A stretch of 64,000 nt of DNA from Paenibacillus sp. FSL H7-0737 (GTDB lineage: Bacteria > Bacillota > Bacilli > Paenibacillales > Paenibacillaceae), in contig NZ_CP009279.1 in the NCBI RefSeq assembly GCF_000758545.1, positions 1,488,001 to 1,552,000 on the forward strand, given 5' to 3'. How positions within the stretch are numbered: the stretch's first letter is position 1; each line of letters begins with the position of its first letter. This document shows positions 32,718 through 42,042 of this stretch, piece by piece. A program made the translations under genes and the position numbers. Under the pieces are notes generated by a model. The model ran no database searches. It was not told the DNA's origin and saw only the letters and a program-made list of their open reading frames with translations.

Positions 32718-34250
32718 ATGCGGGGAACTTCAGTTGAAATGCGGGGGATTGTGAAAAAATTCGGCTCGGTAACCGCCAGTGATCAAGTCGACTTTTCGGC
32801 AAATGCGGGTGAGATTCATGCGTTGCTTGGGGAGAATGGGGCCGGGAAGAGCACGGTGATGAGCATGCTGTCAGGGGTGTACAGAGCAGATGAAGGAGAA
32901 ATCTTCATTCATGGGAAAGGTGCTCAGATCCGTTCTCCTAAAGATGCTGCGCAGCTGGGTGTAGGTATGGTGTTTCAGAACTTTAGGCTGGTGCAAAGCC
33001 TCACAGCAGCAGAAAATATCGTGCTTGGCGAAAAGTCGTCTTTCTGGCGCGGCCGTAAGTGGATGAAGAACAAATGCGAGGAGATAGAGGCATTAGCGGA
33101 ACGGTTTGGACTGAATTTCCCGGTGGATCGCCCGATCTGGCAGTTGTCCGTGGGTGAGCAGCAGCGTGTTGAAATCGTTAAGACGCTGTATCGCGGGGCT
33201 GACATTATTATTCTGGATGAACCAACCTCTGTATTGACCCCGGGAGAGGTGGAACAGCTATTTGAAACGCTGCGGGTCATGAAGCAGGCAGGAAAAACGG
33301 TCATTATGACTACTCATAAAATGAAAGAGGTTATGGCGTCCTCCGATCGGATTTCCGTCATGCGCAAAGGGAAAATGATCGCCACACTGACCACTGCAGA
33401 TACAGATGAACTGGAGCTGGCTCGTCTGATGGTGGGCAAGGAAGTAACCATCACCCGTCAAGAACGGGAAGCCACTGAAGGGGATTCTTTATTAGAAGTG
33501 AAAGATGTGGACGTATATGCCGATCACGGGCGAAAAGCACTGGATCACTTCTCTCTGAACGTATGTAAAGGGGAGATTGTAGGCGTAGCTGGGGTAGCTG
33601 GCAACGGGCAAAAGGAACTGGCTGAAGTGTTAACAGGTCTTAGAGGCTGGAAAAGTGGTGAAATCACGTTTGATGGAAAGACGGTGGAATCGGCTTCGGT
33701 TAGAGGGGCAATTGATTCAGGAATCTCCCACGTGCCGGAGAACCGGATGAAGAGCGGTTTAGCTGGACGCCTCGGATCGGTGGATAATCTTTTGTTTAAG
33801 TCTTACCGCTCAGAGGAGCACTCCAAATTTGGTTTCTTGAAGTCCGCGAAGAACCGTTTGTGGTCACAGGAGCTGGTCCAGCGCTTTAACGTCAAGACAC
33901 CTGAGCTCGAGACGCCAGTACAACAGTTGTCAGGTGGTAATCAGCAGAAGCTGCTCTTTGCACGTGAGATCAGTCATCGGCCGAAGCTGATGGTCGCCGT
34001 TCATCCGACACAAGGGCTGGATGTAGGTGCCACGGCTGGTGTTCACGACCTTCTTATGGAGCTGCGTGGTTCAGGTAGTGGCGTGTTGTTAATTTCGGAG
34101 GATTTAGATGAATTGCTTCAGTTGTCCGACCGGATTCTAGTGATCTATAACGGCTCAATTATTGGTGAGAGTACACATGAGGAAGCGAATCGAGAGAGCA
34201 TCGGACTACTAATGGCTGGTATTCATAATAGAGAGGAGAGCGCCGTATGA
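32718..34250 (+). CDS. ABC importer ATPase with two nucleotide-binding domains
   Basis: 510 residues of the sugar/nucleoside (RbsA/NupO-like) type. The first domain has GENGAGKST and DEPTSVLTP; the second has the degenerate Walker A GVAGNGQKE, LSGGNQQKLLFAREI and HPTQGLDVGA, typical of the poorly hydrolytic second half. ATG 32718 follows GGAGGGG; the frame is open 75 bases further upstream through the hairpin. Its stop overlaps the permease start by four bases. Confidence 0.93.
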   Translation: MRGTSVEMRGIVKKFGSVTASDQVDFSANAGEIHALLGENGAGKSTVMSMLSGVYRADEGEIFIHGKGAQIRSPKDAAQLGVGMVFQNFRLVQSLTAAENIVLGEKSSFWRGRKWMKNKCEEIEALAERFGLNFPVDRPIWQLSVGEQQRVEIVKTLYRGADIIILDEPTSVLTPGEVEQLFETLRVMKQAGKTVIMTTHKMKEVMASSDRISVMRKGKMIATLTTADTDELELARLMVGKEVTITRQEREATEGDSLLEVKDVDVYADHGRKALDHFSLNVCKGEIVGVAGVAGNGQKELAEVLTGLRGWKSGEITFDGKTVESASVRGAIDSGISHVPENRMKSGLAGRLGSVDNLLFKSYRSEEHSKFGFLKSAKNRLWSQELVQRFNVKTPELETPVQQLSGGNQQKLLFAREISHRPKLMVAVHPTQGLDVGATAGVHDLLMELRGSGSGVLLISEDLDELLQLSDRILVIYNGSIIGESTHEEANRESIGLLMAGIHNREESAV

Positions 34251-35389
34251 GCCTGGAGAATGGAAGAAATACCGCAGCAGCAGTACTGGAACCCCTCCCC
34301 TCCCACTCCGGAAAACGATTCTCTCTACGTTTCGAATACGATGCCAGCCGCATCCGTTCTCCTTGGTGGACACCTATTGTGTCTATAATTTTAGCGCTAT
34401 TGTTGTGTGCCCTATTTATTGCGGCGAATGGCATGAATCCGGTGCTGGTCTATGAAAAAATGTTCCGTGGCGCATTTGGCACTGCGTATGGGCTCACGGA
34501 AACGATGGTTAAAGCGATCCCGCTACTCCTATGTGGGCTTGGGATTGCTGTGGCTTACCGCATTTCGGTATGGAATATTGGAGCAGAAGGTCAGCTAACC
34601 GTTGGGGCTATGGCGGCCACAGCCGTCACGATTTATTTTCCTGACTTACCTTCATTCTGGTCCCTGAGCTTAATGCTGCTGTTCGGGATTGCCGCGGGTG
34701 CGCTTTGGGGACTGCTGACAGCTATTCCGCGGACGCATTTTGGAGTGAATGAGCTAATCACTTCATTAATGCTGAATTATGTTGCCCTATTGGCGCTCGA
34801 TTACGTGGTATTCGGACCCTGGAAAGATCCTAAAGGATTTAATTTCCCGGGATCACCTATGTTTACTGCGGCTCAGTCGCTGCCTGTTCTCGGAAGTACA
34901 AGATTGCATATTGGATTGTTATTTGGACTTATCGCCGTTGTGATTTATTACTTAATGATTCGTTTTACCAAGTGGGGTTACGAGCTCCGTCTGATTGGGG
35001 CTAATCCTGTTGCAGCCAGATACGCGGGGATTCCTATCAAGCGCCATATTATTATCGTCATGCTGATCAGTGGGGGACTCGCCGGGATCGCTGGCATGGC
35101 GGAGGTCTCCGGTGTTACACACAAGCTGATGCAGGGCATTTCACCGGGGTATGGATACACCGCCATTATTGTGGCTTGGTTGGCCAAATTGAATCCACTC
35201 GGTCTAATCGTTACTTCTATTTTATTCGGTGGCTTAATTGTTGGCGGATATAGTGTTCAAACCATCGGGCTGCCCTCATCGATATCAGAAATGCTGCAGG
35301 GCTCCATCCTGTTTTTCTTGATTGCTGGCGATATGATCTATCGTTTCCGCATTCGTCGTAGCCGGGTTCAACTGAAAGGGGGGAGATAG
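34247..35389 (+). CDS. ABC importer permease 1 (YufP/NupP-like)
   Basis: 380 residues with about ten helices. It carries the BPD_transp_2 family segments IGAEGQLTVGAMAATAV and LIGANPVAARYAGIPIKRH. A ~45-residue charged N-terminal tail precedes the first helix. The ATG overlaps the ATPase stop (ATGA). It forms the membrane channel with the next gene. Confidence 0.92.
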   Translation: MSLENGRNTAAAVLEPLPSHSGKRFSLRFEYDASRIRSPWWTPIVSIILALLLCALFIAANGMNPVLVYEKMFRGAFGTAYGLTETMVKAIPLLLCGLGIAVAYRISVWNIGAEGQLTVGAMAATAVTIYFPDLPSFWSLSLMLLFGIAAGALWGLLTAIPRTHFGVNELITSLMLNYVALLALDYVVFGPWKDPKGFNFPGSPMFTAAQSLPVLGSTRLHIGLLFGLIAVVIYYLMIRFTKWGYELRLIGANPVAARYAGIPIKRHIIIVMLISGGLAGIAGMAEVSGVTHKLMQGISPGYGYTAIIVAWLAKLNPLGLIVTSILFGGLIVGGYSVQTIGLPSSISEMLQGSILFFLIAGDMIYRFRIRRSRVQLKGGR

Positions 35390-35392
35390 GCG

Positions 35393-36322
35393 ATGGATTT
35401 TACAACACAGCTACTTATTGCCGCTATTTCCGCAGGGACCCCGCTGCTGCTGGCTACGCTGGGAGGCATTCTAAATGAACGAGCCGGCATTATACAGCTT
35501 GGGGCTGAAGGTCTGATGCTGATGGGAGCGGTCACCACTTGTATCGTGTATATTCGCTCCGGAAACCTCTTGCTGGCTCTGCTGGCTACCGTAGCTGTAA
35601 CGGCTGTGCTTGGTTTGCTGCATTCTTTTCTCTGTGTGACCTTGCGGGCGAATCAAACGATGTCCGGTCTTGCGATGACCTTGTTCGGCAGTGGGTTGAG
35701 CGCTTATCTTGGTAAACCGATCAGCGGCATTCCTTTGCCGGGAACCTCTCCTAAGCTGCATCTGGCTTGGCTGGAAAATGTACCGTTCATCGGAAAAATA
35801 TTCGGCAACATGGATTACCTAACCTGGTTCAGCCTGCTGCTAGTGCTTGCTTTGCATCTGCTAATTCACCGCACTTCATGGGGCCTGCATTTGCGGGCAG
35901 TCGGAGACAGTCCGGCTACCGCAGATGTGATGGGGATCCGTGTGCAGCTTATCCGCTACAGCTATGTGATCACCGGTGCTGCTCTCATCGGCCTGGCCGG
36001 AGCGGATATGGTATTGGCCTATGCGCCAACCTGGAATGAAGGGCTGACAGCCGGTCGAGGCTGGATTGCGGTAGGGCTGGTGATTTTCGCCAGATGGAAT
36101 CCGCTGCGTGCCTTGTTCTGCGCCTACTTTTTTGGGGCATTGGATTCACTTGGCTTCCGTATTCAATTGCTGGGCAGTGCGGTTCCGCCCTATTTTCTCA
36201 AAATGATTCCGTACCTTGTGACCATTCTGGTCCTGATGTACCTGGGGTACCGCAATCGCAACAAACCATCCGGCACACCGGAGGCGCTGGGAGTTCCTTA
36301 TATTCGGGAACAAAGGTTTTAA
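35393..36322 (+). CDS. ABC importer permease 2 (YufQ/NupQ-like)
   Basis: 309 residues, about eight to nine helices, with LLLATLGGILNERAGIIQLG and LRAVGDSPATADVMGI. It starts three bases after the previous gene, with GGGGAGA overlapping that gene's end, so translation is coupled. It completes the BMP-ATPase-permease-permease set. Confidence 0.92.
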   Translation: MDFTTQLLIAAISAGTPLLLATLGGILNERAGIIQLGAEGLMLMGAVTTCIVYIRSGNLLLALLATVAVTAVLGLLHSFLCVTLRANQTMSGLAMTLFGSGLSAYLGKPISGIPLPGTSPKLHLAWLENVPFIGKIFGNMDYLTWFSLLLVLALHLLIHRTSWGLHLRAVGDSPATADVMGIRVQLIRYSYVITGAALIGLAGADMVLAYAPTWNEGLTAGRGWIAVGLVIFARWNPLRALFCAYFFGALDSLGFRIQLLGSAVPPYFLKMIPYLVTILVLMYLGYRNRNKPSGTPEALGVPYIREQRF

Positions 36323-36380
36323 GGCAGGCTATACGAGAAGGGAAGCGGCAATCTGGTACTCAAAAAGGGAGGCGGAGTGT

Positions 36381-37280
36381 ATGGGAGTTATACGGGAAGA
36401 GGATGGAAGGCTACCTGAAGTAATTCAACCCCGCAGCCTGCACGAAGCTTGGGAGAGAAAAACGGCGTTTGGAGACAGTTCCCGATATGTCGCAGGAGGA
36501 ACATTACTGAGAACAGGGTGGGAAAATGGAACGGATCATATGCCCAAACAGCTGATTGATCTTCGGCAAATCACAAATCTCGGCGACATTACCTTAACGG
36601 AATTTCACTTATCTCTGGGCGCTCTTGTTCCACTCTCCCAGTGCCGCAGTAATGAGCATTTGCAGGCCGTGGCTCCTGCGCTGCAAGAGGCTGCACGTTG
36701 CATAGCGGCTCCGTCGGTGCGTAATCTTGCCACGCTCGGGGGCAATATCGCTTCTGGCTTCGGAGATATTCTACCTGCGTTACTGGTCTATGACGCGGAG
36801 TTAATCTCCTTTGACGGCAAATTTATGACGGCACTACCTTTGATAGAGTGGCTAAACAATCACTGGAGCGGGATAAAACCTGCGGCAGATCTTGTGGCTG
36901 AGATTCGCATCTCACCTACTCGCTTAGAGAGTCCCTTAACGGATAGGCTAGAAATTTTCCGTAAGGTTGGCCGCAGGGAAGCGTTCACCCCTTCACTTGT
37001 AACGGTAGCAATCTCAGCATCGATCGATGAGGAACACCGTTTCCGTGAGGTGCGTATCGCCGCAGGTGGGGGCTCTGGGCGGCCGCAGCGACTAAGTAGG
37101 GCTGAAGTTATGCTTGAAGGTGTGAGGTATACAGAGGAACTGTTGACTTCTTTATATGAAGGGGTTGAGAACAGCTTTGAGACGTATAGTGATCCCTTTG
37201 CAACAGAACTTTACAAGAAAAAGACTGCTGGGAATTTGGTTGTATCTGAGCTGTGGAAGGCTATGAATATACGGAGTTAA
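36381..37280 (+). CDS. pucC: Xanthine dehydrogenase FAD-binding subunit
   Basis: 299 residues of the CoxM/XdhB family. FAD-binding motifs YVAGGTLLRTG (family AGGT) and NLATLGGNIASG are present, followed by a CO_deh_flav_C domain (FRKVGRREAFTPSLVTVA). It transfers electrons from the iron-sulfur centres to NAD through FAD. ATG 36381 has GGGAGGCGGAG. The gene follows the transporter by 58 bases and begins a tight run of eight catabolic genes. Confidence 0.92.
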   Translation: MGVIREEDGRLPEVIQPRSLHEAWERKTAFGDSSRYVAGGTLLRTGWENGTDHMPKQLIDLRQITNLGDITLTEFHLSLGALVPLSQCRSNEHLQAVAPALQEAARCIAAPSVRNLATLGGNIASGFGDILPALLVYDAELISFDGKFMTALPLIEWLNNHWSGIKPAADLVAEIRISPTRLESPLTDRLEIFRKVGRREAFTPSLVTVAISASIDEEHRFREVRIAAGGGSGRPQRLSRAEVMLEGVRYTEELLTSLYEGVENSFETYSDPFATELYKKKTAGNLVVSELWKAMNIRS

Positions 37281-37314
37281 GAGGTGAATAACCCGACGAA
37301 AGGAGAGAGGGAAA

Positions 37315-39609
37315 ATGCTGCTGAATAAGGAATCCAGCGGTAGCCGCTGGCGTACACGACCTGATGGAGAGGGCAAGGTATCCGGTGAGCTGCAGTATTT
37401 GACCGACATGAGGGCAGAAGGAATGTTGATCGGCCGCGTGCTCCGCAGTGAGCAGGCACATGCTCGTATTTTGTCCATACGCATTGAGAAGGCCATTGAA
37501 GTCCCTGGTGTACACGCTGTAATCACTCATGAGGATGTGCCCGGACTTAACGGCTTTGGCATAGCTTTGCCGCATCAACCGGTATTTTGCAGCGACCGTG
37601 TGCGTTACACAGGCGATGCGATTGCGGCAGTCGCGGCAGAGACGGACGAAATTGCGGAATACGCCTTATCTCTTATCGAAGTGGATTATGAGCTTCTACC
37701 CTTACTCGAGAACCCGGAAGAGGCGATGAAAAAGGACGCAATTCTGCTGCATGCCGAGGGAAACGTGCTTCATCATACGGAATATCGGAAAGGGGAGCCG
37801 GAACCGGTATTTACGGATTGCTGTCATGTGGTAGAGGAGTCTTACTATACACCACGCCAAATGCACACCTATATGGAGACTGAAGGTGGACTGTTTATCC
37901 CAGAGGATAACGGACGGCTTACCGTATATTCAGCTACACAACATGGGTTGATGGATCGCCTGCAGCTATCCAGAATCCTGGATATTCCTCAAGAAGATAT
38001 TCGCGTCATCTCGAGTCCTATCGGCGGGTCCTTTGGAGGAAAAGACGAGCTGAATGTACAGCCATATGGAGCGCTGCTCGCCTTGCGGACACTCCGTCCG
38101 GTAAGACTGCATAATTCGAGAGTTGAATCGGTACGTGCAGGACTAAAACGCCATCCCATGAAAATCACCATGAAGACTGGCTGCGACCCCGAAGGAATCA
38201 TCAGGGCACATCAGGTCAGAATTATTTCGGATACGGGAGCTTATGCAACACTGGGGGCGGAGGTGCTCAACTTTGCGACAGAACATGTGATGGGCCCCTA
38301 TATCATCGATCATGTGGATGTGAAGGGTTTTGCTGTATATACCAATAACGGTGTATCTGGTGAATTTCGCGGTTTTGGCGGCAATCAGGCGATTTTCGCT
38401 TTGGAGGGACAAATCGATCGGTTGGCTGAGCGATTGCAGATCGATCCGTGGGAAATGCGCCGCCGCAATTTGCGTAAATATGGAGATCTGGGGCCGCTGG
38501 GTCAGGAAATTGCTCAGACCGATGGTGCCTTTCAGGTGTGGGAAGCGCTGGCGGGTTCGCCTCTTATGACTGAGGCTGCATCTACAGACAGTGATTCAGG
38601 TGTTGTGGAACCTTGGATCGTAACTGGAACGGGTGCTGCTATAGCTATGCATGGTGCAGGACTTGGCTATGGTATTCCCGATCCGGCGGGTGGTAGGCTC
38701 TCTTTGACGCTAGAGGGCAAGATTGAGGCGGTGTTTGGTTACGAGGAGTTTGGTCAGGGCTTAATCGCAACCATGGAACAAATGCTGATTGAACAGTTTG
38801 GCTTGGCGGCAGAGGATCTAAGCATCGTCATTGGCGATACGGATGTTGTGCCCGATAGCGGATCTAGTACGGCTTCCCGATCAACTAGCATGATGTGGAT
38901 GGCCTTGAAACGGCTGCGTCCAGACTTCACCGCTCGTGTGCTGCAGGCAGCTGCGATGATAAAGCCAGAGCTGGATAACTATGAAATGAAGCTCGGCCCT
39001 GGCGGCATTTGGCTAAAAGACGGCGGTCTGCTTCTGACTTACAAGGACTTGGCACAGCGTATTTCAGAACCCATTGTCTGTAATACAAAGTTTACTTATC
39101 CAACCACACCCTTTAAAAGAGTGGGGGCACATTTTCTATATACCTATTCTGCAATCGCAGTCCGCGTGGAAGTTAATCTGCTTACTGGACGTGTCCGTGT
39201 ACTGGATCAATATCATGCGGTAGCGGCGGGGCCGATGGCTAATCCGCAAGGTTATCTCGGGCAGATCGAAGGTGGCAGCAGTATGGCGGTAGGATTTACT
39301 TTGTCAGAAGATGCTGTGATGTCAGGCGGCAGCTATGTCACCAAAAATTTAGACACCTATTTGGTGCCAACCATTGCCGATATGAATGGCAGCATTCAGG
39401 TGCAGCCGATAGAGGATTTGCCGGATCATGACACGTACGGTCCTCGCGGCATTGGAGAGGTGGGTTCCGTCAATTTAGCTCCGGCAGTCGCGTCAGCCAT
39501 ATTTCAGGCTGTAGGAAAGCGGGTAACCAAGCTGCCCATTGATCCCGAATGGCTGCAGTCTACACCGTTTATTCCACAAAAGGTGGTGAACATCCATGTC
39601 GAGCCATAA
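37315..39609 (+). CDS. pucD: Xanthine dehydrogenase molybdenum-binding subunit
   Basis: 764 residues of the aldehyde oxidase/xanthine dehydrogenase large-subunit family. It oxidises hypoxanthine and xanthine at the Mo centre. Visible are IGGSFGGKDELNVQPY, the cofactor loop GEFRGFGGNQAIFALEGQID, GQGLIATMEQ and the active-site Glu in GPRGIGEVGSVNLAP. ATG 37315 follows AAGGAGAGAGG. Its end overlaps pucE by 14 bases. Confidence 0.94.
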   Translation: MLLNKESSGSRWRTRPDGEGKVSGELQYLTDMRAEGMLIGRVLRSEQAHARILSIRIEKAIEVPGVHAVITHEDVPGLNGFGIALPHQPVFCSDRVRYTGDAIAAVAAETDEIAEYALSLIEVDYELLPLLENPEEAMKKDAILLHAEGNVLHHTEYRKGEPEPVFTDCCHVVEESYYTPRQMHTYMETEGGLFIPEDNGRLTVYSATQHGLMDRLQLSRILDIPQEDIRVISSPIGGSFGGKDELNVQPYGALLALRTLRPVRLHNSRVESVRAGLKRHPMKITMKTGCDPEGIIRAHQVRIISDTGAYATLGAEVLNFATEHVMGPYIIDHVDVKGFAVYTNNGVSGEFRGFGGNQAIFALEGQIDRLAERLQIDPWEMRRRNLRKYGDLGPLGQEIAQTDGAFQVWEALAGSPLMTEAASTDSDSGVVEPWIVTGTGAAIAMHGAGLGYGIPDPAGGRLSLTLEGKIEAVFGYEEFGQGLIATMEQMLIEQFGLAAEDLSIVIGDTDVVPDSGSSTASRSTSMMWMALKRLRPDFTARVLQAAAMIKPELDNYEMKLGPGGIWLKDGGLLLTYKDLAQRISEPIVCNTKFTYPTTPFKRVGAHFLYTYSAIAVRVEVNLLTGRVRVLDQYHAVAAGPMANPQGYLGQIEGGSSMAVGFTLSEDAVMSGGSYVTKNLDTYLVPTIADMNGSIQVQPIEDLPDHDTYGPRGIGEVGSVNLAPAVASAIFQAVGKRVTKLPIDPEWLQSTPFIPQKVVNIHVEP

Positions 39610-40132
39610 TTCAGATCCCAATCTAGATGAAGATAACCTTGCCCCCTTATCGTCTGAGGAAGCTTTTGCAGAAGAGAGGTTCACCTTTAATTGCAATCTC
39701 AATGGTAAAGCGATATCCACGGAGATTCCACCCTCCCGCCGGCTTTTAAATGTCATACGTGAAGATTTGGAGCTGACCGGTACAAAACGTTCTTGTGAGA
39801 TTGGCCGCTGCGGGGCATGTATGGTGCTGGTGGATGGACGTCCAGTGAATTCATGTCTGGTCATGGCCTATCAATGCTCAGGTGCGGAAATTACAACGAT
39901 TGAGGGTCTTAGTGAAGTAGGCCTGCATCCTGTTCAGAGGGCTTTTTTAGAAGAGGGGGGGTTCCAATGCGGTTATTGTACACCAGGGATGGTTATCTCG
40001 GTAGTTGCTCTGCTGGAAAAGAACCCGCATCCTACTCAGGCTGAAGTGGAAGAAGCTTTATCCGGTAACATTTGTCGCTGTACGGGGTACGGTGGCATTT
40101 TACGAGCTGTTAACAAAGCTATTGGAGGTTGA
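39596..40132 (+). CDS. pucE: Xanthine dehydrogenase 2Fe-2S subunit
   Basis: 178 residues with two [2Fe-2S] clusters. The plant-type cluster is bound by C-x4-C-x2-C in CEIGRCGACMVLVDG with a later Cys; the helical-domain cluster by CGYCTPGM and CRCTGYGGI. It has a ~35-residue acidic N-terminal extension before the ferredoxin domain. It starts inside pucD and is followed after four bases by the OHCU decarboxylase gene. Confidence 0.94.
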   Translation: MSSHNSDPNLDEDNLAPLSSEEAFAEERFTFNCNLNGKAISTEIPPSRRLLNVIREDLELTGTKRSCEIGRCGACMVLVDGRPVNSCLVMAYQCSGAEITTIEGLSEVGLHPVQRAFLEEGGFQCGYCTPGMVISVVALLEKNPHPTQAEVEEALSGNICRCTGYGGILRAVNKAIGG

Positions 40133-40136
40133 GTGG

Positions 40137-40649
40137 ATGGTCGTTTCTGAAGGCAGGTTTACGTTGGAAGAGATAAATGCCATGAGTATAACGGATTTTG
40201 TGAAGCATCTAGGCGGCATTTTTGAACATTCACCGTGGGTAGCAGAGGAGGCTTATAAGCAGATTCCATTCCATTCTTTAGAGCATTTGCATAGCACAAT
40301 GATGCAGACCGTACTGAGTGCTGACCGGAGCCGAATGGAGGGACTATTAAAAGCTCACCCGGATTTGGCGACTAGGCTTCAAGTTACGGCTTTGTCTGCC
40401 TCAGAGCAGCAGGGAGCTGGACTGGATCGGCTAACAACGGAAGAGTTCAATCTATTAAATGATCTGAATCGAAAGTATACGGACAAATTTCATTTCCCTT
40501 TTATTCTAGCTGTTCGTGGCAAAAACAAAGATGACATTATCGGCGCCATTGGAGTGCGAGTTGAGCGTTCCCCTCAGGAGGAATGGATTCAAGCCTTTTC
40601 TGAAGTCGGTACAATTACGAGATTTCGCCTAAGTGATTTAATTATTTAA
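40137..40649 (+). CDS. uraD: OHCU decarboxylase
   Basis: 170 residues. Decarboxylates 2-oxo-4-hydroxy-4-carboxy-5-ureidoimidazoline to S-allantoin, the last step of urate opening. Family marks are FVKHLGGIFEHSPWVAEEAY, the acidic/His segment around the active site, LTTEEFNLLNDLNRKYTDKF and FPFILAVRGK. In B. subtilis this domain is fused to uricase in PucL; here it is a separate gene. ATG 40137 has GGAGG eight bases upstream; the longer frame back to 40005 is just the pucE shadow. Confidence 0.92.
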   Translation: MVVSEGRFTLEEINAMSITDFVKHLGGIFEHSPWVAEEAYKQIPFHSLEHLHSTMMQTVLSADRSRMEGLLKAHPDLATRLQVTALSASEQQGAGLDRLTTEEFNLLNDLNRKYTDKFHFPFILAVRGKNKDDIIGAIGVRVERSPQEEWIQAFSEVGTITRFRLSDLII

Positions 40650-40684
40650 TTATTCATTCATCATAAACGGGGAGGGTGTCAGCC

Positions 40685-41635
40685 ATGCTGGAACCAATTA
40701 ACGGACGTACAATGTTTTATGGGAAAAGTGATGTGTTAACTTATCGTACCTATGCTAAACCGCTGGCCGTTACCCCCGTTCCCGAATCTTCCTTCACGGG
40801 CTGCGACAACATTATATTCGCACATAATATTACATTCGCGGTCACGGGCGAAGCGTTTCTTCCTTCTTTTTCAGAGGGGGATAATTCCATGGTCGTTGCT
40901 ACCGATTCTATGAAAAATTTCATCCTGCGCAATACCGCGGACTACACTGGAAGCACAACGGAGGGGCTGCTGCAGCTTCTAAGCAGCCGTTTTCTCGATA
41001 AATACGATCATGTCACCGCAGTTTCGGTTTCCGCAGACCGGTTACCTTTTGAACAGGTGATGGTGCCCGGGGGTGAGGGGCTTAAACAGAGTCATTTAGT
41101 ACTGCGTCACTCCAATAATGAATCTTATTCGGCTTCGTTAACTATAAAACGTGGAGAGAATGGGACTGAGGTTATCGCGCATGAATGCCGGTTGAAGGAT
41201 TTACAGCTGATAAAAGTGAGTGGAAGCTCGTTTTATGGATTCGTCCGTGATGAGTACACAACATTGCCGGAGAGCTTTGACCGTCCGCTTTATATTTTTC
41301 TGAATATTAACTGGACCTACAGTGGTGTTGAGCATGCTCTGGATGGAGATCTAGGCCAATATGTGGCTGCGGAGCAGGTTCGCGATATCGCCCATAGCGC
41401 TTTTCATGAGCTGAACAGTCCATCAATCCAATCGTTGATTTATCAAATTGGGCTGCGCGTGTTGTCCCGTTTCCCTCAATTGGCTACCGTTTCGTTTGAG
41501 TCCAATAACCGGACTTGGGAAACCATTGTTGAGCCTGAAGAAACTAAAGGTGGAGTGTTCACCGAACCTCGTCCACCCTATGGTTTTCAGGGCTTTTCTG
41601 TCAGCCGTGCAGATCTGGCCGGAGAGACAGCGTAA
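40685..41635 (+). CDS. pucL: Urate oxidase (uricase)
   Basis: 316 residues. Cofactor-free oxidation of urate to 5-hydroxyisourate. It follows B. subtilis PucL C-terminal half closely: MFYGKSDVLTYRTYAKP (with the catalytic Lys), VVATDSMKNFI (catalytic Thr region), LIKVSGSSFYGFVRDEYTTL and TEPRPPYGFQGF. It lacks the N-terminal OHCU decarboxylase half, which is the preceding gene. ATG 40685 follows GGGGAGGG; GTG 40676 overlaps that site. Its stop overlaps the next start by one base (TAATG). Confidence 0.95.
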   Translation: MLEPINGRTMFYGKSDVLTYRTYAKPLAVTPVPESSFTGCDNIIFAHNITFAVTGEAFLPSFSEGDNSMVVATDSMKNFILRNTADYTGSTTEGLLQLLSSRFLDKYDHVTAVSVSADRLPFEQVMVPGGEGLKQSHLVLRHSNNESYSASLTIKRGENGTEVIAHECRLKDLQLIKVSGSSFYGFVRDEYTTLPESFDRPLYIFLNINWTYSGVEHALDGDLGQYVAAEQVRDIAHSAFHELNSPSIQSLIYQIGLRVLSRFPQLATVSFESNNRTWETIVEPEETKGGVFTEPRPPYGFQGFSVSRADLAGETA

Positions 41636-42009
41636 TGAGCGGGCGTCTTACCACCCATGTGCTGGATCTGTCGCGGGGGATTCCTGCTACAGGTCTGACG
41701 CTTCAGCTCTGGAAGCTTACGGATGGAATCAGCAAGCTTCTGTGTGAAGAGGTTACGAACAATGACGGGAGGCTCAATGCTCCGCTGCTGGAAGGGAGAG
41801 AGATGGAGGCTGGATGTTACGAGCTGCTGTTTATGGTCGGCGATTACTACCGTAGAGCTGATGCCAAAGCGTCAGCAGATACTCAACGTGAGATGTCTTT
41901 TTTTCTAGAACAGATACCTATTCGCTTTCATATAGAGAGCTCCATGCAACACTACCATGTACCTTTGCTAGTAGCTCCTGGTGGATATAGTACGTATCGG
42001 GGAAGTTAG
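41635..42009 (+). CDS. pucM: 5-hydroxyisourate hydrolase (transthyretin-related)
   Basis: 124 residues. Hydrolyses 5-hydroxyisourate to OHCU between uricase and the decarboxylase. The N-terminal LTTHVLDLSRGIPATGL holds the catalytic His, and the C-terminus YHVPLLVAPGGYSTYRGS is the diagnostic YRGS tetrapeptide. It overlaps pucL by one base. Confidence 0.96.
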   Translation: MSGRLTTHVLDLSRGIPATGLTLQLWKLTDGISKLLCEEVTNNDGRLNAPLLEGREMEAGCYELLFMVGDYYRRADAKASADTQREMSFFLEQIPIRFHIESSMQHYHVPLLVAPGGYSTYRGS

Positions 42010-42042
42010 GAGAAAGTTGATGACCTTAGGAGGTGGCAGCTC

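Noticed and set aside
40005-40136. Frameshift or fusion of pucE with OHCU decarboxylase
   Set aside because: Both proteins are complete, each has its own ribosome binding site, and the extended frame is a shadow of pucE.
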